Below the pieces are notes generated by a model, which ran no database searches, was not told the DNA's origin, and was given only the letters and a program-made list of their open reading frames with translations. A program made the translations under genes and the position numbers. Below are positions 1 through 7,491 of a stretch of DNA of 16,783 nucleotides, one piece after another; within the stretch, counting starts at the first letter, position 1; the number at the start of each line of letters is the position of its first letter. The DNA comes from Kmv34 sp964524965 (GTDB lineage: Bacteria; Aerophobota; Aerophobia; Aerophobales; B3-G15): positions 1 to 16,783 of the forward strand of contig CAZGDY010000026.1 of assembly GCA_964524965.1 (NCBI GenBank). The letters are read 5' to 3'.

Positions 1-642
1 AATTGCATCAGAGGCAATCCACTTAGCAGTTTTATTATCTATATTTTGAATTTCTTTGGCAGTTTTTATCGCTTTTTTATTTAAATTAAGATTTCTCTTC
101 CCAATTTGTCTTAACGCCCAATTGACTGCTTTTTTAACAAAATTTCTATTATCGGTAGATTCTCTTTTTATAATAGAAAAAAAATTCTCAAATTGTTTAT
201 CATCTGCCTTTTTGTCGCTGACAGCTAAACGAGCCATTAATACAAACCCTGCCCTTTTTACAAATTCTTCTTCTCTAAATGACCATTCGACTGCTTTTTG
301 ATAAGCAAATTTAGTTTTTTCAAAAAGATTCTGACAGCATTGATCGCAAATTTCCCAATAATTAAACTCTCTTACCCAGTTTTCCATCTGTTCTTCACTT
401 ACCATTTCTGGATTGGCAACCATACAGGCAAGGATTCGGGTCTCACGGGTATTTAATTTCCAAAGTAACTGGACAAGTTTATAATCTGCTTTCGTTTCTT
501 TGGCAATTTTTCTCAAATTGGGGATTGATACACCGTATGTTTTCTCAGGAGTAATTCCAAATCTTGCCATACCTTCTATTGCTTTGAGATTAGATAAAGA
601 TTTTAATTTTTTAAGTATCTCATCAAGGTTACTATATTGCAT
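1..642 (-). CDS. AlkD-like DNA alkylation repair protein (HEAT-repeat DNA glycosylase family), 3' end cut by window edge
   Basis: The minus-strand frame is open from an ATG at 642 through base 1, giving 214 residues with the C-terminus outside the window. The translation is helical and HEAT-like throughout. It has the family signature YWEICDQ, with W96 and D100 spaced like the catalytic Trp/Asp pair of AlkD. It also has a WALRQIGKRN segment with W175 where the family has its second base-contacting Trp, and it ends in KWIASDAI, close to the usual C-terminal motif. AlkD-type enzymes remove positively charged alkylated bases such as 3-methyl- and 7-methylguanine in the cytoplasm. A GGGGTGAG ribosome site precedes the ATG. 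Assignment to the family is firm. The actual substrate, and whether the protein is complete, cannot be judged here. Confidence 0.85.
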   Translation of the reverse strand, partial: MQYSNLDEILKKLKSLSNLKAIEGMARFGITPEKTYGVSIPNLRKIAKETKADYKLVQLLWKLNTRETRILACMVANPEMVSEEQMENWVREFNYWEICDQCCQNLFEKTKFAYQKAVEWSFREEEFVKRAGFVLMARLAVSDKKADDKQFENFFSIIKRESTDNRNFVKKAVNWALRQIGKRNLNLNKKAIKTAKEIQNIDNKTAKWIASDAI

Positions 643-704
643 TTTCTCACCCCGGATTTAATGATTATCTTTCCTCTCAATATTTCTTAGTATCCAGTCC
701 TGTC

Positions 705-735
705 ATTATATTATGAGAAACTGATTCACTTACAA
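705..735 (-). promoter_or_regulatory. possible sigma-70/A promoter for the AlkD-like gene
   Basis: On the minus strand TTGTAA (730-735) is followed after 19 bases by a perfect TATAAT (705-710), about 60 bases before the ATG at 642. The -10 box is perfect but the spacer is longer than the ideal 17. The rest of the 643-926 gap shows no gene that I can support. Confidence 0.35.
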
Positions 736-926
736 AAATGTTATTTTCATTGCTAAATTCTTATTTAACTTTCCTATCCCCTTAGCCCAGATAAAAACAT
801 TCCTGCTCTTTTCTTGCAACCTTGCTATCCCTCGTTCCCCATTTTAATCATCTGATTTTCTTCTATTTTGTCTTCCCCAGTGTTCTTGGAAATAGCTCAA
901 TTGTAATATTCTTCGTATTCACTCCC

Positions 927-1241
927 TCACTCTACTACCACTGCTGTGCCATAAACTAAAAGCTCTGCCGCTCCTTGCATTACAGAAGAAGTTGTAAATC
1001 TAGTTCCAATAATAGCATTTGCCTCCAGTTTTTTTGCCTCCTCTATCATACGGTCCAAAGACTGTTCTCTTGATTCTGCCATCATCTTAGTATATTCTGT
1101 TATCTCCCCTCCTACAATATTACGAAGCCCCGCCACAAAATCTCTTCCAATATGTCGAGCTCTAATAGTATTTCCCTTAACTATCCCTAAAACTTTCACC
1201 ACTTTTTTACCAGAAATACTTTCTGTAGTTACAATAATCAT
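927..1241 (-). CDS. YbjQ/UPF0145 family protein (putative heavy-metal-binding fold)
   Basis: This is a 104-residue protein that is full length for the YbjQ/UPF0145 family. It opens with the strand MIIVTTESISGKKV, continues with VKGNTIRARHIGRDF and GLRNIVGGEITEYTKMM, then has a helix (REQSLDRMIEEAKKL), and closes with ANAIIGTRFTTSSVMQGAAELLVYGTAVVVE. These are the conserved elements of the family. YbjQ proteins form small pentameric rings whose biochemical role is not established; the heavy-metal name comes from fold comparison. The ATG overlaps the stop of the preceding membrane protein gene as ATGA, and an AGGTG ribosome site lies inside the end of that gene, so the two are translationally coupled. 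The family is certain and the function is unknown. Confidence 0.88.
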   Translation of the reverse strand: MIIVTTESISGKKVVKVLGIVKGNTIRARHIGRDFVAGLRNIVGGEITEYTKMMAESREQSLDRMIEEAKKLEANAIIGTRFTTSSVMQGAAELLVYGTAVVVE

Positions 1242-1534
1242 CTTTTCACCTCTTTGTACTTATCATGTTTCAAAGTAAAAATCCTCTCCCTTAAAATAGA
1301 GATAAAAAGAATAACTAACCCTATCAAAAGAATAAGAATTCCCACCTTGAGAATCATAGATACCTCAGGATTTTTGATTAGTTTTTCTATCAGCTTAAAC
1401 CCTCCGTAAAGTAAAACAATACCTACTCCTACACAAGTAAAAATCCAAGAAATTCTTCGCTCAAAGCGATTGTAAATTAATTTCCAGTAACTTTTCTCTA
1501 TCTCATCTGGAGATTTTTGGCTTTTCGCGCTCAT
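1238..1534 (-). CDS. small two-helix membrane protein of unknown function, coupled to ybjQ-like gene
   Basis: From the ATG at 1534 this encodes 98 residues: a charged N-terminus, a first membrane helix (about residues 29-47, ISWIFTCVGVGIVLLYGGF), a short polar loop, and a second helix (about 61-81, SMILKVGILILLIGLVILF), then a basic tail. The frame stays open up to a TTG at 1558, but the ATG at 1534 has a good AAGGAGA site seven bases upstream and is preferred. The gene overlaps the downstream YbjQ-like gene by four bases (ATGA). YbjQ-like genes are often found beside small membrane proteins, so a joint role at the membrane is plausible. I do not recognise a named family. Confidence 0.65.
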   Translation of the reverse strand: MSAKSQKSPDEIEKSYWKLIYNRFERRISWIFTCVGVGIVLLYGGFKLIEKLIKNPEVSMILKVGILILLIGLVILFISILRERIFTLKHDKYKEVKR

Positions 1535-1595
1535 CACTGCTCTCCTTAATTTCTTCAATCAATTCTCTTTTCGGACCAATTTTGATAATTATTCT

Positions 1596-1829
1596 TCATT
1601 TTTTGAACAATCTTAAATATTCTTTGTAGACAAATATGCGACCGTATTTTCTCTCTTTCTCTTTGAGATGCAAAAGACCGAGTGTGATAAATTTTCTTAC
1701 TAGCCTATTCGCAGCCTCCCGGGAGATACCGGTAAGTTCCTGAATCTTCCTCACATTTACTATTGGTAGTTTATAAAGATTTTCCAATAGCACAATAGCA
1801 TTCTTACTTGCCCTTCCTAAAGTTGACAT
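1596..1829 (-). CDS. Fic-type C-terminal winged-helix fragment, probably a gene relic
   Basis: The 77 residues match the C-terminal winged helix that follows the Fic domain in many Fic AMPylases. There is a helix (KNAIVLLENLYKLPIVNVRK), the recognition helix region LTGISREAANRLVRKFITLGLL, and the wing ending GRIFVYKEYLRLF. The HPFxDGNGR catalytic motif and the whole Fic domain are absent. A stop codon lies two codons before the ATG, and I see no convincing ribosome site. It could be a stand-alone transcription factor, but a relic of a full-length Fic gene is more likely, because the bases up to 2082 also look eroded. The homology is clear. Whether it is expressed is doubtful. Confidence 0.5.
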   Translation of the reverse strand: MSTLGRASKNAIVLLENLYKLPIVNVRKIQELTGISREAANRLVRKFITLGLLHLKEKERKYGRIFVYKEYLRLFKK

Positions 1830-1965
1830 TCGTCAAATAATTGTCAACTTTCCTTCCATTCTTGTGGTCATTTTGATTTTGGCAAGTTGTGGATGGCAAA
1901 TAACGTTAAATTTCTTGCTTTTGTCCTCATAGTTCAGGACCTTATCAAATTATCAATTTTAACAT

Positions 1966-2082
1966 CTAAGCATTAGCAATTTTAGTTAAAGTCTCAATTG
2001 TAAGAAGATTTCCCTTGGTGCATTTTTTATATGGATAATTCTGGTAGGTATTTTCCAAATAGATTATCTCGTTTTTCGGACA
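1966..2082 (-). pseudogene. possible relic of an XRE-type helix-turn-helix regulator
   Basis: This minus-strand frame runs 39 codons between stops with no start codon. It includes EIIYLENTYQN and then GNLLTIETLTKIANA followed by TAG. XRE-family antitoxins and repressors often carry the pattern 'IE/LEN ... pTIETLxKIAxAL' in the second half of the HTH domain. The N-terminal helices and everything after the TAG are missing. With the Fic fragment just downstream, this could be what is left of a regulator/Fic module. The match is short, so chance is not excluded. The rest of 1830-2104 holds nothing else I can identify. Confidence 0.25.
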
Positions 2083-2104
2083 CTAATTAATTATAATACA
2101 AATA

Positions 2105-2183
2105 TGGTCGGGGCGGCCGGATTCGAACCGGCGACCTCTTGCACCCCATGCAAGTGCGCTAAGCCAGGCTACGCTACGCCCCG
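2105..2183 (-). tRNA. tRNA-Pro (anticodon GGG), CCA encoded
   Basis: The minus strand folds as a complete cloverleaf. The acceptor CGGGGCG pairs with CGCCCCG, the anticodon arm is CTTGC-ATGGGGT-GCAAG, and the T arm is GCCGG-TTCGAAT-CCGGC. Discriminator A and a genomic CCA follow at 2105-2107. The loop ATGGGGT places T33 before GGG, with G37, as in proline tRNAs. It lies five bases after the MerR-type gene and is probably processed from the same transcript. Confidence 0.95.
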
Positions 2184-2188
2184 TCCAC

Positions 2189-2515
2189 TTAATCCAATAG
2201 TTCCATAATTTCTTCTATTTCTTTTCTTAACCAAATCAAATCAAAACTAAACTTATCTTCTTTTTTTTCTTCTTTAAGCTCTCTCTTAGCTCCTTCTATG
2301 GTAAATCTTTTTTCATGAAGAAGTTCTTTAATCTTAAGGATCAATTCTATATCTTTTTTCTGATATCTTCTATGCCCACCTCTACTCTTTTGAGGAGAAA
2401 GAGTAGAGAATTTACTTTCCCAAAACCGCAAAATATAAGTAGGTAGATTGGTTATTTCCTTAACTTCTTTAATTGAAAAATACAACTTTTGCGGAATGTT
2501 TTCTTTTTCTGACAA
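2189..2515 (-). CDS. MerR-family transcriptional regulator (short, no clear effector domain)
   Basis: This is a 108-residue protein with an N-terminal MerR winged helix at about residues 13-80: SIKEVKEITNLPTYILRFWE is the helix-turn-helix, RGGHRRYQKKDIELILKIKELL the wing and following helix, and FTIEGAKREL the third element. A short Lys/Glu-rich coiled tail replaces the effector-binding domain, so it may act as a small DNA-binding dimer without a known ligand. The start is TTG at 2515, with AGAGGT about eleven bases upstream, a rather long spacing. It sits between the HU gene and tRNA-Pro. Short MerR proteins close to HU/IHF genes are common in Firmicutes and other phyla. The family is certain and its targets are unknown. 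Confidence 0.85.
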   Translation of the reverse strand: MSEKENIPQKLYFSIKEVKEITNLPTYILRFWESKFSTLSPQKSRGGHRRYQKKDIELILKIKELLHEKRFTIEGAKRELKEEKKEDKFSFDLIWLRKEIEEIMELLD

Positions 2516-2608
2516 GCTAACTTTTTACCTCTTTGACAAATTTTTGATTTTCTAAAACCTAAATCTTACAAAATCTATACTTTACCTTTGCTCAACAAAC
2601 ACCTACTC

Positions 2609-2881
2609 CTATAAAACCGCTTTCTTAAGATTTTTTCCTGGAACAAATCTGGGTACTTCTTTAGTAGGTATCTGAATTTTTTCGCCTGTTTGAGGATTTC
2701 TCCCTCTTCTGGACTTACGGGTTATAACCTTGAAACTCCCGAATCCTACCAGAGTTATCTTTTCCCGTTTAGCCAAAGAATCCGTAATTGTAGAAATCAC
2801 TGCATCCACCGTTTGCTTGCATGCTCTGTTGGCTAAACCTGTTTGCCTAACTACTTCTTCGACTAACTCTGCCTTATTCAT
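2609..2881 (-). CDS. hup: HU-family nucleoid DNA-binding protein (first copy)
   Basis: This is a 90-residue protein, the typical HU length. It starts MNKAELVEEVVRQTGL and carries the HU signature VGFGSFKVITRKSRRGRNPQ around residues 45-64, continuing into the DNA-embracing arm (TGEKIQIPTKEVPRF) and ending FVPGKNLKKAVL. HU dimers bend and compact DNA in the nucleoid. A strong AAGGAGGT site precedes the ATG. The gene follows plsY after 112 bases and precedes the MerR-type gene. A perfect 18-base inverted repeat lies 29 bases before the start codon. A second, divergent HU gene is at 15105-15377, so the organism has at least two paralogues that may be used under different conditions. Confidence 0.95.
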   Translation of the reverse strand: MNKAELVEEVVRQTGLANRACKQTVDAVISTITDSLAKREKITLVGFGSFKVITRKSRRGRNPQTGEKIQIPTKEVPRFVPGKNLKKAVL

Positions 2882-2909
2882 TGCACTTACCTCCTTTATG
2901 AGCTTTTAC

Positions 2910-2927
2910 TTCACTGTACTCAGTGAA
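2910..2927 (-). promoter_or_regulatory. perfect inverted repeat upstream of the first HU gene
   Basis: The bases read TTCACTG-TACT-CAGTGAA on the plus strand: two perfect seven-base arms with a four-base loop. It lies just upstream of the AGGAGG site of the HU gene. It could be an operator for a dimeric repressor or a hairpin in the mRNA leader. There is no T-run after it on the minus strand, so it is not a typical terminator. Confidence 0.5.
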
Positions 2928-2993
2928 TACCCAACAACAAATCTTTTAAAGATAAATCTTTGGGGTACCATCTTATAAAATTTTCTATTGCAG

Positions 2994-3611
2994 CTACTTG
3001 ACTGTCCTCTCTCCTAGTTTATTTTCCTTGCCCATAAACAACCTTTTCAGATTAGAATGATGACGCAAGATTATTAGCCCAGCAATTGCTATTCCCAGAA
3101 ATACATATATTAAGGCTTCGTTTCCTATTAAAATCCAAATATAAAAAGGTAAAACTGCAGCTGATATCATCGATCCTAAAGATACGTAACGAGTCAGACC
3201 TACCACTAACACCATAGTTAAAAGCGAAAAAACAAAGGGCAAGGGAGTCAAAATCAAAAAAACTCCTGCCGAAGTAGCAACTCCTTTACCTCCCCGGAAT
3301 TTCAAAAATAGGGGCCAGTTATGCCCACTTATGCAGGCTAAGCCTGCTAAAGCTCTTATTACAAAAAGATTAATCTCAACAAAGAAAAAACTTACCAGGT
3401 AAACCGATACTATCCCCTTGGTAAAATCTATCAAAAAAGCAAAAAATGCATATCGCCTACCCAGAACTCTAAGAACATTGGTAGTACCGATGTTCCCACT
3501 TCCGGATTTTCTAATATCTACACTTCCCGCTAACTTTCCAACAATATATCCTCCTGGAATAGAACCAATTAAATACCCCAAAACTGCTACCAAGGGCAAA
3601 GCAACGATCAT
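2994..3611 (-). CDS. plsY: acyl-phosphate:glycerol-3-phosphate acyltransferase PlsY
   Basis: This is a 205-residue integral membrane protein with five or more hydrophobic segments. PlsY moves an acyl group from acyl-phosphate to glycerol-3-phosphate, the first step of phospholipid synthesis in most bacteria. All three family motifs are visible: SGNIGTTNVLRVLGRR near residues 37-52, GHNWPLFLKFRGGKGVATSAG near 96-116, and the RHHSNLKRLF segment near the C-terminus. The ATG shares one base with the TAA of the S1 gene (TAATG), indicating translational coupling. plsC, which performs the second acylation, lies in the same operon. It ends in TAG. Confidence 0.95.
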   Translation of the reverse strand: MIVALPLVAVLGYLIGSIPGGYIVGKLAGSVDIRKSGSGNIGTTNVLRVLGRRYAFFAFLIDFTKGIVSVYLVSFFFVEINLFVIRALAGLACISGHNWPLFLKFRGGKGVATSAGVFLILTPLPFVFSLLTMVLVVGLTRYVSLGSMISAAVLPFYIWILIGNEALIYVFLGIAIAGLIILRHHSNLKRLFMGKENKLGERTVK

Positions 3612-5242
3612 TATTTAGAAAACTCCTGTCTTAACTTTTCCTGCATTTCTTTCCTAATAAAATCTCCTATTACAACTCCCTGATCTTCCTTGCTAGATAT
3701 TGGTGAGGGAATTTCTTTTTTCTCTCGTTTTTTTACCTCGTTCTCGCGTTTTTTTAATTTTTTTGCACTTAATCTTATTCTTCGTTTTTCAAGATCAATT
3801 TCCACAATTTCAGCTTTTATTTGTTCACCAATTGAGGTTATCTTTTTAGGATGGTGAACATAATCATTATCTAATTCAGATATATGAACAAGCCCGTCTA
3901 TCCCTGGCAATAAATTAACAAAAACACCAAAATCAGTTATCTCTTGTACTTTTCCTTCAATAGCATCGCCTACTTTATACTTTTCTACAAGCTTTTGCCA
4001 AGGATCCGGTTGGGTTTGTTTTAATCCCAAAGCCATTCTTTTCTCTTTGGAATTAATATCCAAAATTTTTGCACTAATTTCTTGCCCTATACAAACTATT
4101 TCTTTTGGATGTGAAATACGCTTATTCCAGGAAAGGTCCGAAATATGAATCAATCCTTCCAATCCTTTCTCAACTTCCACAAAAGTTCCAAAATTTGTTA
4201 GATGCGTAACCTTCCCCATGACTTCAGAACCAACCTGGTATTTTTCCTCTACTATACTCCAGGGATCAGGTACGGTTTGCTTTAATCCTAAAGATATTTT
4301 CCCTTTATCCTTATCAAGCTTCAGCACCATGACTTTAATTTCTTCACCTACTTTTACTACTTCTCGGGGGTCTTTTACCCACCCCCAGGAAAGATTTTCA
4401 GGGTGAATCAGACCATCAATTCCTCCCAGATCAACAAACACTCCAAACTTAGTTACAGAATCTATTTTCCCTTGGACTATTTTCCCTTCCTCAAGACTTA
4501 ATAAAACTTCTTCTTTTCTTTTTTCTTTTTCTTCTAATTCGAGAAATTTACGAGAGACCACTATGTTTTTAGATCTTTTATCTAACTCAATAATTCTAAC
4601 CTCTAAAGTTTTCCCCAGATATTCTTTTAAGTCTATGTTTCTTTTCAAACTTACGTGGGAGGCCGGAACAAAACAATTTAAATATCCTATAGTGGCTAAC
4701 AATCCTCCTTTTACTGCCTTTATTACTTTTACCTGGATAGGTTTACCTTCCTCAAAAGCCTCTGTAAATTTTGCCCAATCTAATCTAACATCAGCTTCTT
4801 TTTTAGATAACATAAGACGACCAGTTTTACTTTTATGCGTCACATATGCATTCATTTTCTCCCCTATCTGGGGAATTTTATCCGAAGAAGACCTGTACTC
4901 CTCCCAAGACATAAACCCCTCGGATTTCATTCCTACATCTAATAGCACACCTTCCTTACTGGTTTGAACTACCTTAGCGCTGATTATATCCCCTTCTTTA
5001 ATAGGCATTGGGCTTTCATATTCTTTCACTAAATGAGCAAACAACTCTTTTTCTTTTTCTTCCTGCAAAAGTGTTTCTTTTTTGTCAGTCTCAGCTACTT
5101 TTTCCTCCTTTTTTTCAACAAGAGAAGTATTTTTTTTCTCTTGCTCAGTCTCATGCTTAGGTTTTTCCTCCTTCTCGACGGATGCTCTTATCAAACTATC
5201 AGCAGCTCGATCAAGTAGGTTTTCCTCTCTGGATTTAGCCAA
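3611..5242 (-). CDS. rpsA: S1 RNA-binding domain protein, 30S ribosomal protein S1 homologue with five S1 domains
   Basis: The 543 residues begin with a Lys/Glu-rich low-complexity stretch (about 1-75). Five S1 OB-fold repeats follow at about 82-148, 164-233, 251-321, 337-408 and 424-494, then a basic tail. Repeats 3 to 5 are the most canonical (for example TKFGVFVDLGGIDGLIHPENLSW and TDFGVFVNLLPGIDGLVHISEL). Repeats 1 and 2 are more diverged, as in ribosomal S1, where they dock on the ribosome. S1 helps bind and unfold mRNA on the 30S subunit. The start is TTG at 5242 with a strong GGGGAGG seven bases upstream. It lies 18 bases after ispH and overlaps plsY by one base. The ispH-S1 neighbourhood is classic in Clostridia. 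Five domains instead of six makes it intermediate between E. coli-type and short Gram-positive S1. Confidence 0.9.
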   Translation of the reverse strand: MAKSREENLLDRAADSLIRASVEKEEKPKHETEQEKKNTSLVEKKEEKVAETDKKETLLQEEKEKELFAHLVKEYESPMPIKEGDIISAKVVQTSKEGVLLDVGMKSEGFMSWEEYRSSSDKIPQIGEKMNAYVTHKSKTGRLMLSKKEADVRLDWAKFTEAFEEGKPIQVKVIKAVKGGLLATIGYLNCFVPASHVSLKRNIDLKEYLGKTLEVRIIELDKRSKNIVVSRKFLELEEKEKRKEEVLLSLEEGKIVQGKIDSVTKFGVFVDLGGIDGLIHPENLSWGWVKDPREVVKVGEEIKVMVLKLDKDKGKISLGLKQTVPDPWSIVEEKYQVGSEVMGKVTHLTNFGTFVEVEKGLEGLIHISDLSWNKRISHPKEIVCIGQEISAKILDINSKEKRMALGLKQTQPDPWQKLVEKYKVGDAIEGKVQEITDFGVFVNLLPGIDGLVHISELDNDYVHHPKKITSIGEQIKAEIVEIDLEKRRIRLSAKKLKKRENEVKKREKKEIPSPISSKEDQGVVIGDFIRKEMQEKLRQEFSK

Positions 5243-5260
5243 TTTTTATCCTCCCCCCTC

Positions 5261-6124
5261 TTAATTAAAATTCATGATTAATTTATTTAATAGCCTCTCT
5301 TTCAAATCTCTTATCATTTTTTCCGGAGTAGATGTGCCCCCAGTTATGCCTACAGTATTTAGCTTTTTTATCTCCTCAAGGTCTATACCTTGCTCTCTTT
5401 CTACTAAGTAGGTTCTTACTCCTGTAGACTTACAAAGTTTAGCCAACTGTTGAGTATTGGAACTATGATATCCACCAACTACTACCATAGCCTCTACTTT
5501 CTTAGCCAATTGCCTTGCTTCTTTCTGTCTTTCTCTTACTACCTCGCAAATAGTATTAAAAATTCTTATTTCTAATCGATTTTCTATTAGGTTTATTAGA
5601 TTCTTCACGATATTTTTAAAATTGTCAAGGGATTCAGTAGTTTGAACTACTACCCCAATTTTTTCTGCCAAAGGTATTTTTTTTATCTCCTCTGCAATTT
5701 TAACTACACTCAACTTTTCAGTAGGAGTATTAGACACCATTGCCATTACCTCTGGGTGCTTAGCCGATCCGATTATCACAATATGGTAAGATTGCGCAGC
5801 TAAGTTACGAGCAATTTTTTGTCCTCTCAAAACATAAGGACAGGTAGTTTCAATCATTCTCAAGCCTCTTTTATTTCCTTTTTCTAAAATTGCATGGTCA
5901 ACTCCGTGGGCCCTTGTAAATACTGTACCACTTTTTATCTGAGCAAAATTAGGAATAACTTTCAACCCCTTTCTAGACAACTCATCCATTACCCCGGGAT
6001 TGTGAATTAAATCTCCCAGGCAATAAACTTCTCCGCTTTTCTTTTTTAGCTCCTCCTCAACCATTGTAATAGCCTTTCTGACACCGAAACAAAACCCTAT
6101 TTTTTGAGGAAGATATACTTTCAT
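5261..6124 (-). CDS. ispH: 4-hydroxy-3-methylbut-2-enyl diphosphate reductase IspH
   Basis: This is a 287-residue enzyme that reduces HMBPP to IPP and DMAPP, the last step of the non-mevalonate isoprenoid pathway, using an iron-sulfur cluster. The three cluster ligands are present: C12 in GFCFGVRKA, C95 in IETTCPYV and C193 in NTICEVVRERQ. Substrate-site residues H41 (LIHNPGV), H73 (RAHGVD) and H123 (AKHPEV) are in place, as are T163 and the HSSNTQQL motif near 223-230. The ATG overlaps the plsC stop as ATGA, and the S1 gene follows 18 bases later. Length and motif order are normal, and nothing suggests loss of activity. Confidence 0.96.
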   Translation of the reverse strand: MKVYLPQKIGFCFGVRKAITMVEEELKKKSGEVYCLGDLIHNPGVMDELSRKGLKVIPNFAQIKSGTVFTRAHGVDHAILEKGNKRGLRMIETTCPYVLRGQKIARNLAAQSYHIVIIGSAKHPEVMAMVSNTPTEKLSVVKIAEEIKKIPLAEKIGVVVQTTESLDNFKNIVKNLINLIENRLEIRIFNTICEVVRERQKEARQLAKKVEAMVVVGGYHSSNTQQLAKLCKSTGVRTYLVEREQGIDLEEIKKLNTVGITGGTSTPEKMIRDLKERLLNKLIMNFN

Positions 6125-6741
6125 TCATTAGCACCCATCGCTACCATTTCTTCCTTAAGCTTTTGCAAAACATAGTCAACCTTTTCTTCTTTCTTGTTTC
6201 TGTAATTTTGAATTACAATAGGATCGCCCACTTTTAGCCTTATTTTTCCCCATCTAATCATTTTTGCTCCGATTGGAAGAATTTTATCAGTACCTTGTAT
6301 TACCACGGGTACAACAGGGACATTAGCGGAAAGAGCAATTCTCACCGAACCTTTTTTTAAATCGCCCAACTTAGCTGAAATGCTACGTGTTCCCTCGGGG
6401 AAAAGACCCAAAATTTTCCCTTCCCTCAAAATTCTTAAAGCTTTTTGATAAGCTTTTCTGTCCAGCTTATCTCTTCTCAGGGGAAAAGCACCCATTTTAG
6501 TTATAAAATAGCCAAAAATTGCGTTTCTAAAAAGATCATCCTTGGCCATAAAATTCATCTTGCGACAAGTAGTAAATGTCATAATAATGGGATCAAGATA
6601 ACTCCTGTGATTACCAACGACAACCACACCTCCCTTTGAAGGAATTTTTTCCCCGCCCTCTATTTTAAGCTGGAAAACAGATTTAAAAATTATCATGCCC
6701 ACCAACCAAATGATTTTGTGCCACCAAGGCGTTTCCTTCAT
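6121..6741 (-). CDS. plsC: 1-acyl-sn-glycerol-3-phosphate acyltransferase PlsC
   Basis: This is a 206-residue member of the lysophosphatidic acid acyltransferase family. It has an N-terminal hydrophobic helix (about 8-22), the catalytic NHRSYLD (H45 and D50 of HX4D), the glycerol-phosphate site FPEGTRS (114-120), and VPVVPVVIQGTDKI near 145-158. It adds the second acyl chain to make phosphatidic acid at the membrane, after PlsY, whose gene lies downstream in the same operon. The ATG at 6741 lacks a strong Shine-Dalgarno sequence. The gene begins 30 bases after cmk, and its stop overlaps the ispH start (ATGA). Confidence 0.93.
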   Translation of the reverse strand: MKETPWWHKIIWLVGMIIFKSVFQLKIEGGEKIPSKGGVVVVGNHRSYLDPIIMTFTTCRKMNFMAKDDLFRNAIFGYFITKMGAFPLRRDKLDRKAYQKALRILREGKILGLFPEGTRSISAKLGDLKKGSVRIALSANVPVVPVVIQGTDKILPIGAKMIRWGKIRLKVGDPIVIQNYRNKKEEKVDYVLQKLKEEMVAMGANE

Positions 6742-6771
6742 TGAAATCCAAAAGTCTTTCTTAGAATATTT

Positions 6772-7491
6772 TCAATTCTTGATTTTTAACTTTACTATAT
6801 TTAAAAGTTTTTTAAAGGTCGGAATAATTTCAAGATGGGTATTGTCAACCAAGACAGCATCAAAAGCTTTTTTTAATGGAGCAACTTGCCTCTCGCTATC
6901 AAGCTTATCCCTCAACTGCAGTTCTCTTTCAATGTCTTCCTTGATGCAAAATATTCCTTTTTCTTGAAGCTCCTCCCACCTTCTCCGGGCTCTTTCTTTG
7001 AGAGAAGCCACCAAAAATATCTTTACGTCTGCTTCCGGGAAAACCACCGTCCCAATATCTCTCCCCTCAGCTACTATTGACTTCTCTTGCGCCATGCTCC
7101 TTTGCATTTTAACCATTGCAACTCTTACCCCCGGAACTTTGGAAACAATTGATACCCACTTATTTATATCGGGGGTTCGCAGTAAAGTGGATATTTCTTC
7201 ACCATCGACGTAAACAAGTACTCCGGGACCATCTGTCTGGGGAAACAATTCGATAGGGGTATTTTCAGCCATTTCACAAAGAGATTTTACATCTTTTAAA
7301 TCAATGCGGTTTTGCAAAGCTTTCCAAGTTAAAGTCCGATACATAGCCCCTGTATCGATATAAACAAATCCTAATTCCTTGGCTAAAAGGTATGCTGCTG
7401 TGCTTTTACCTGATGCCGCAGGGCCATCTATAGCTATAACAAAAGGCTTTTTATCGGAGAGCGTTTCGGAATTCCCTAATAAAAATTTCAT
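6772..7491 (-). CDS. cmk: cytidylate (CMP/dCMP) kinase
   Basis: Cmk phosphorylates CMP and dCMP with ATP in the cytoplasm. The protein has the P-loop IDGPAASGKST, the DTGAMYRTLTWKAL motif that follows it in this family, the GRDIGTVVFPEADVKIFL block in the middle, and the lid region ERARRRWEEL with RELQLRDKLDSERQ. The frame extends to a TTG at 7509, but the ATG at 7491 is preceded by AGGAAG and leaves a more normal N-terminus (239 residues). With either start it overlaps the end of hisC, by 41 or 59 bases, so translation is probably coupled. plsC follows after 30 bases. The cmk-plsC-ispH-S1 order is widespread in Firmicutes. Confidence 0.93.
   Translation of the reverse strand: MKFLLGNSETLSDKKPFVIAIDGPAASGKSTAAYLLAKELGFVYIDTGAMYRTLTWKALQNRIDLKDVKSLCEMAENTPIELFPQTDGPGVLVYVDGEEISTLLRTPDINKWVSIVSKVPGVRVAMVKMQRSMAQEKSIVAEGRDIGTVVFPEADVKIFLVASLKERARRRWEELQEKGIFCIKEDIERELQLRDKLDSERQVAPLKKAFDAVLVDNTHLEIIPTFKKLLNIVKLKIKN

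Noticed and set aside
56..301. Plus-strand open frame of 81 codons
   Set aside because: It is the shadow of the AlkD-like gene on the minus strand, with a low-complexity translation and no ribosome site.
643..926. Hidden small gene between the YbjQ-like and AlkD-like genes
   Set aside because: All minus-strand frames carry several stops and no recognisable motif.
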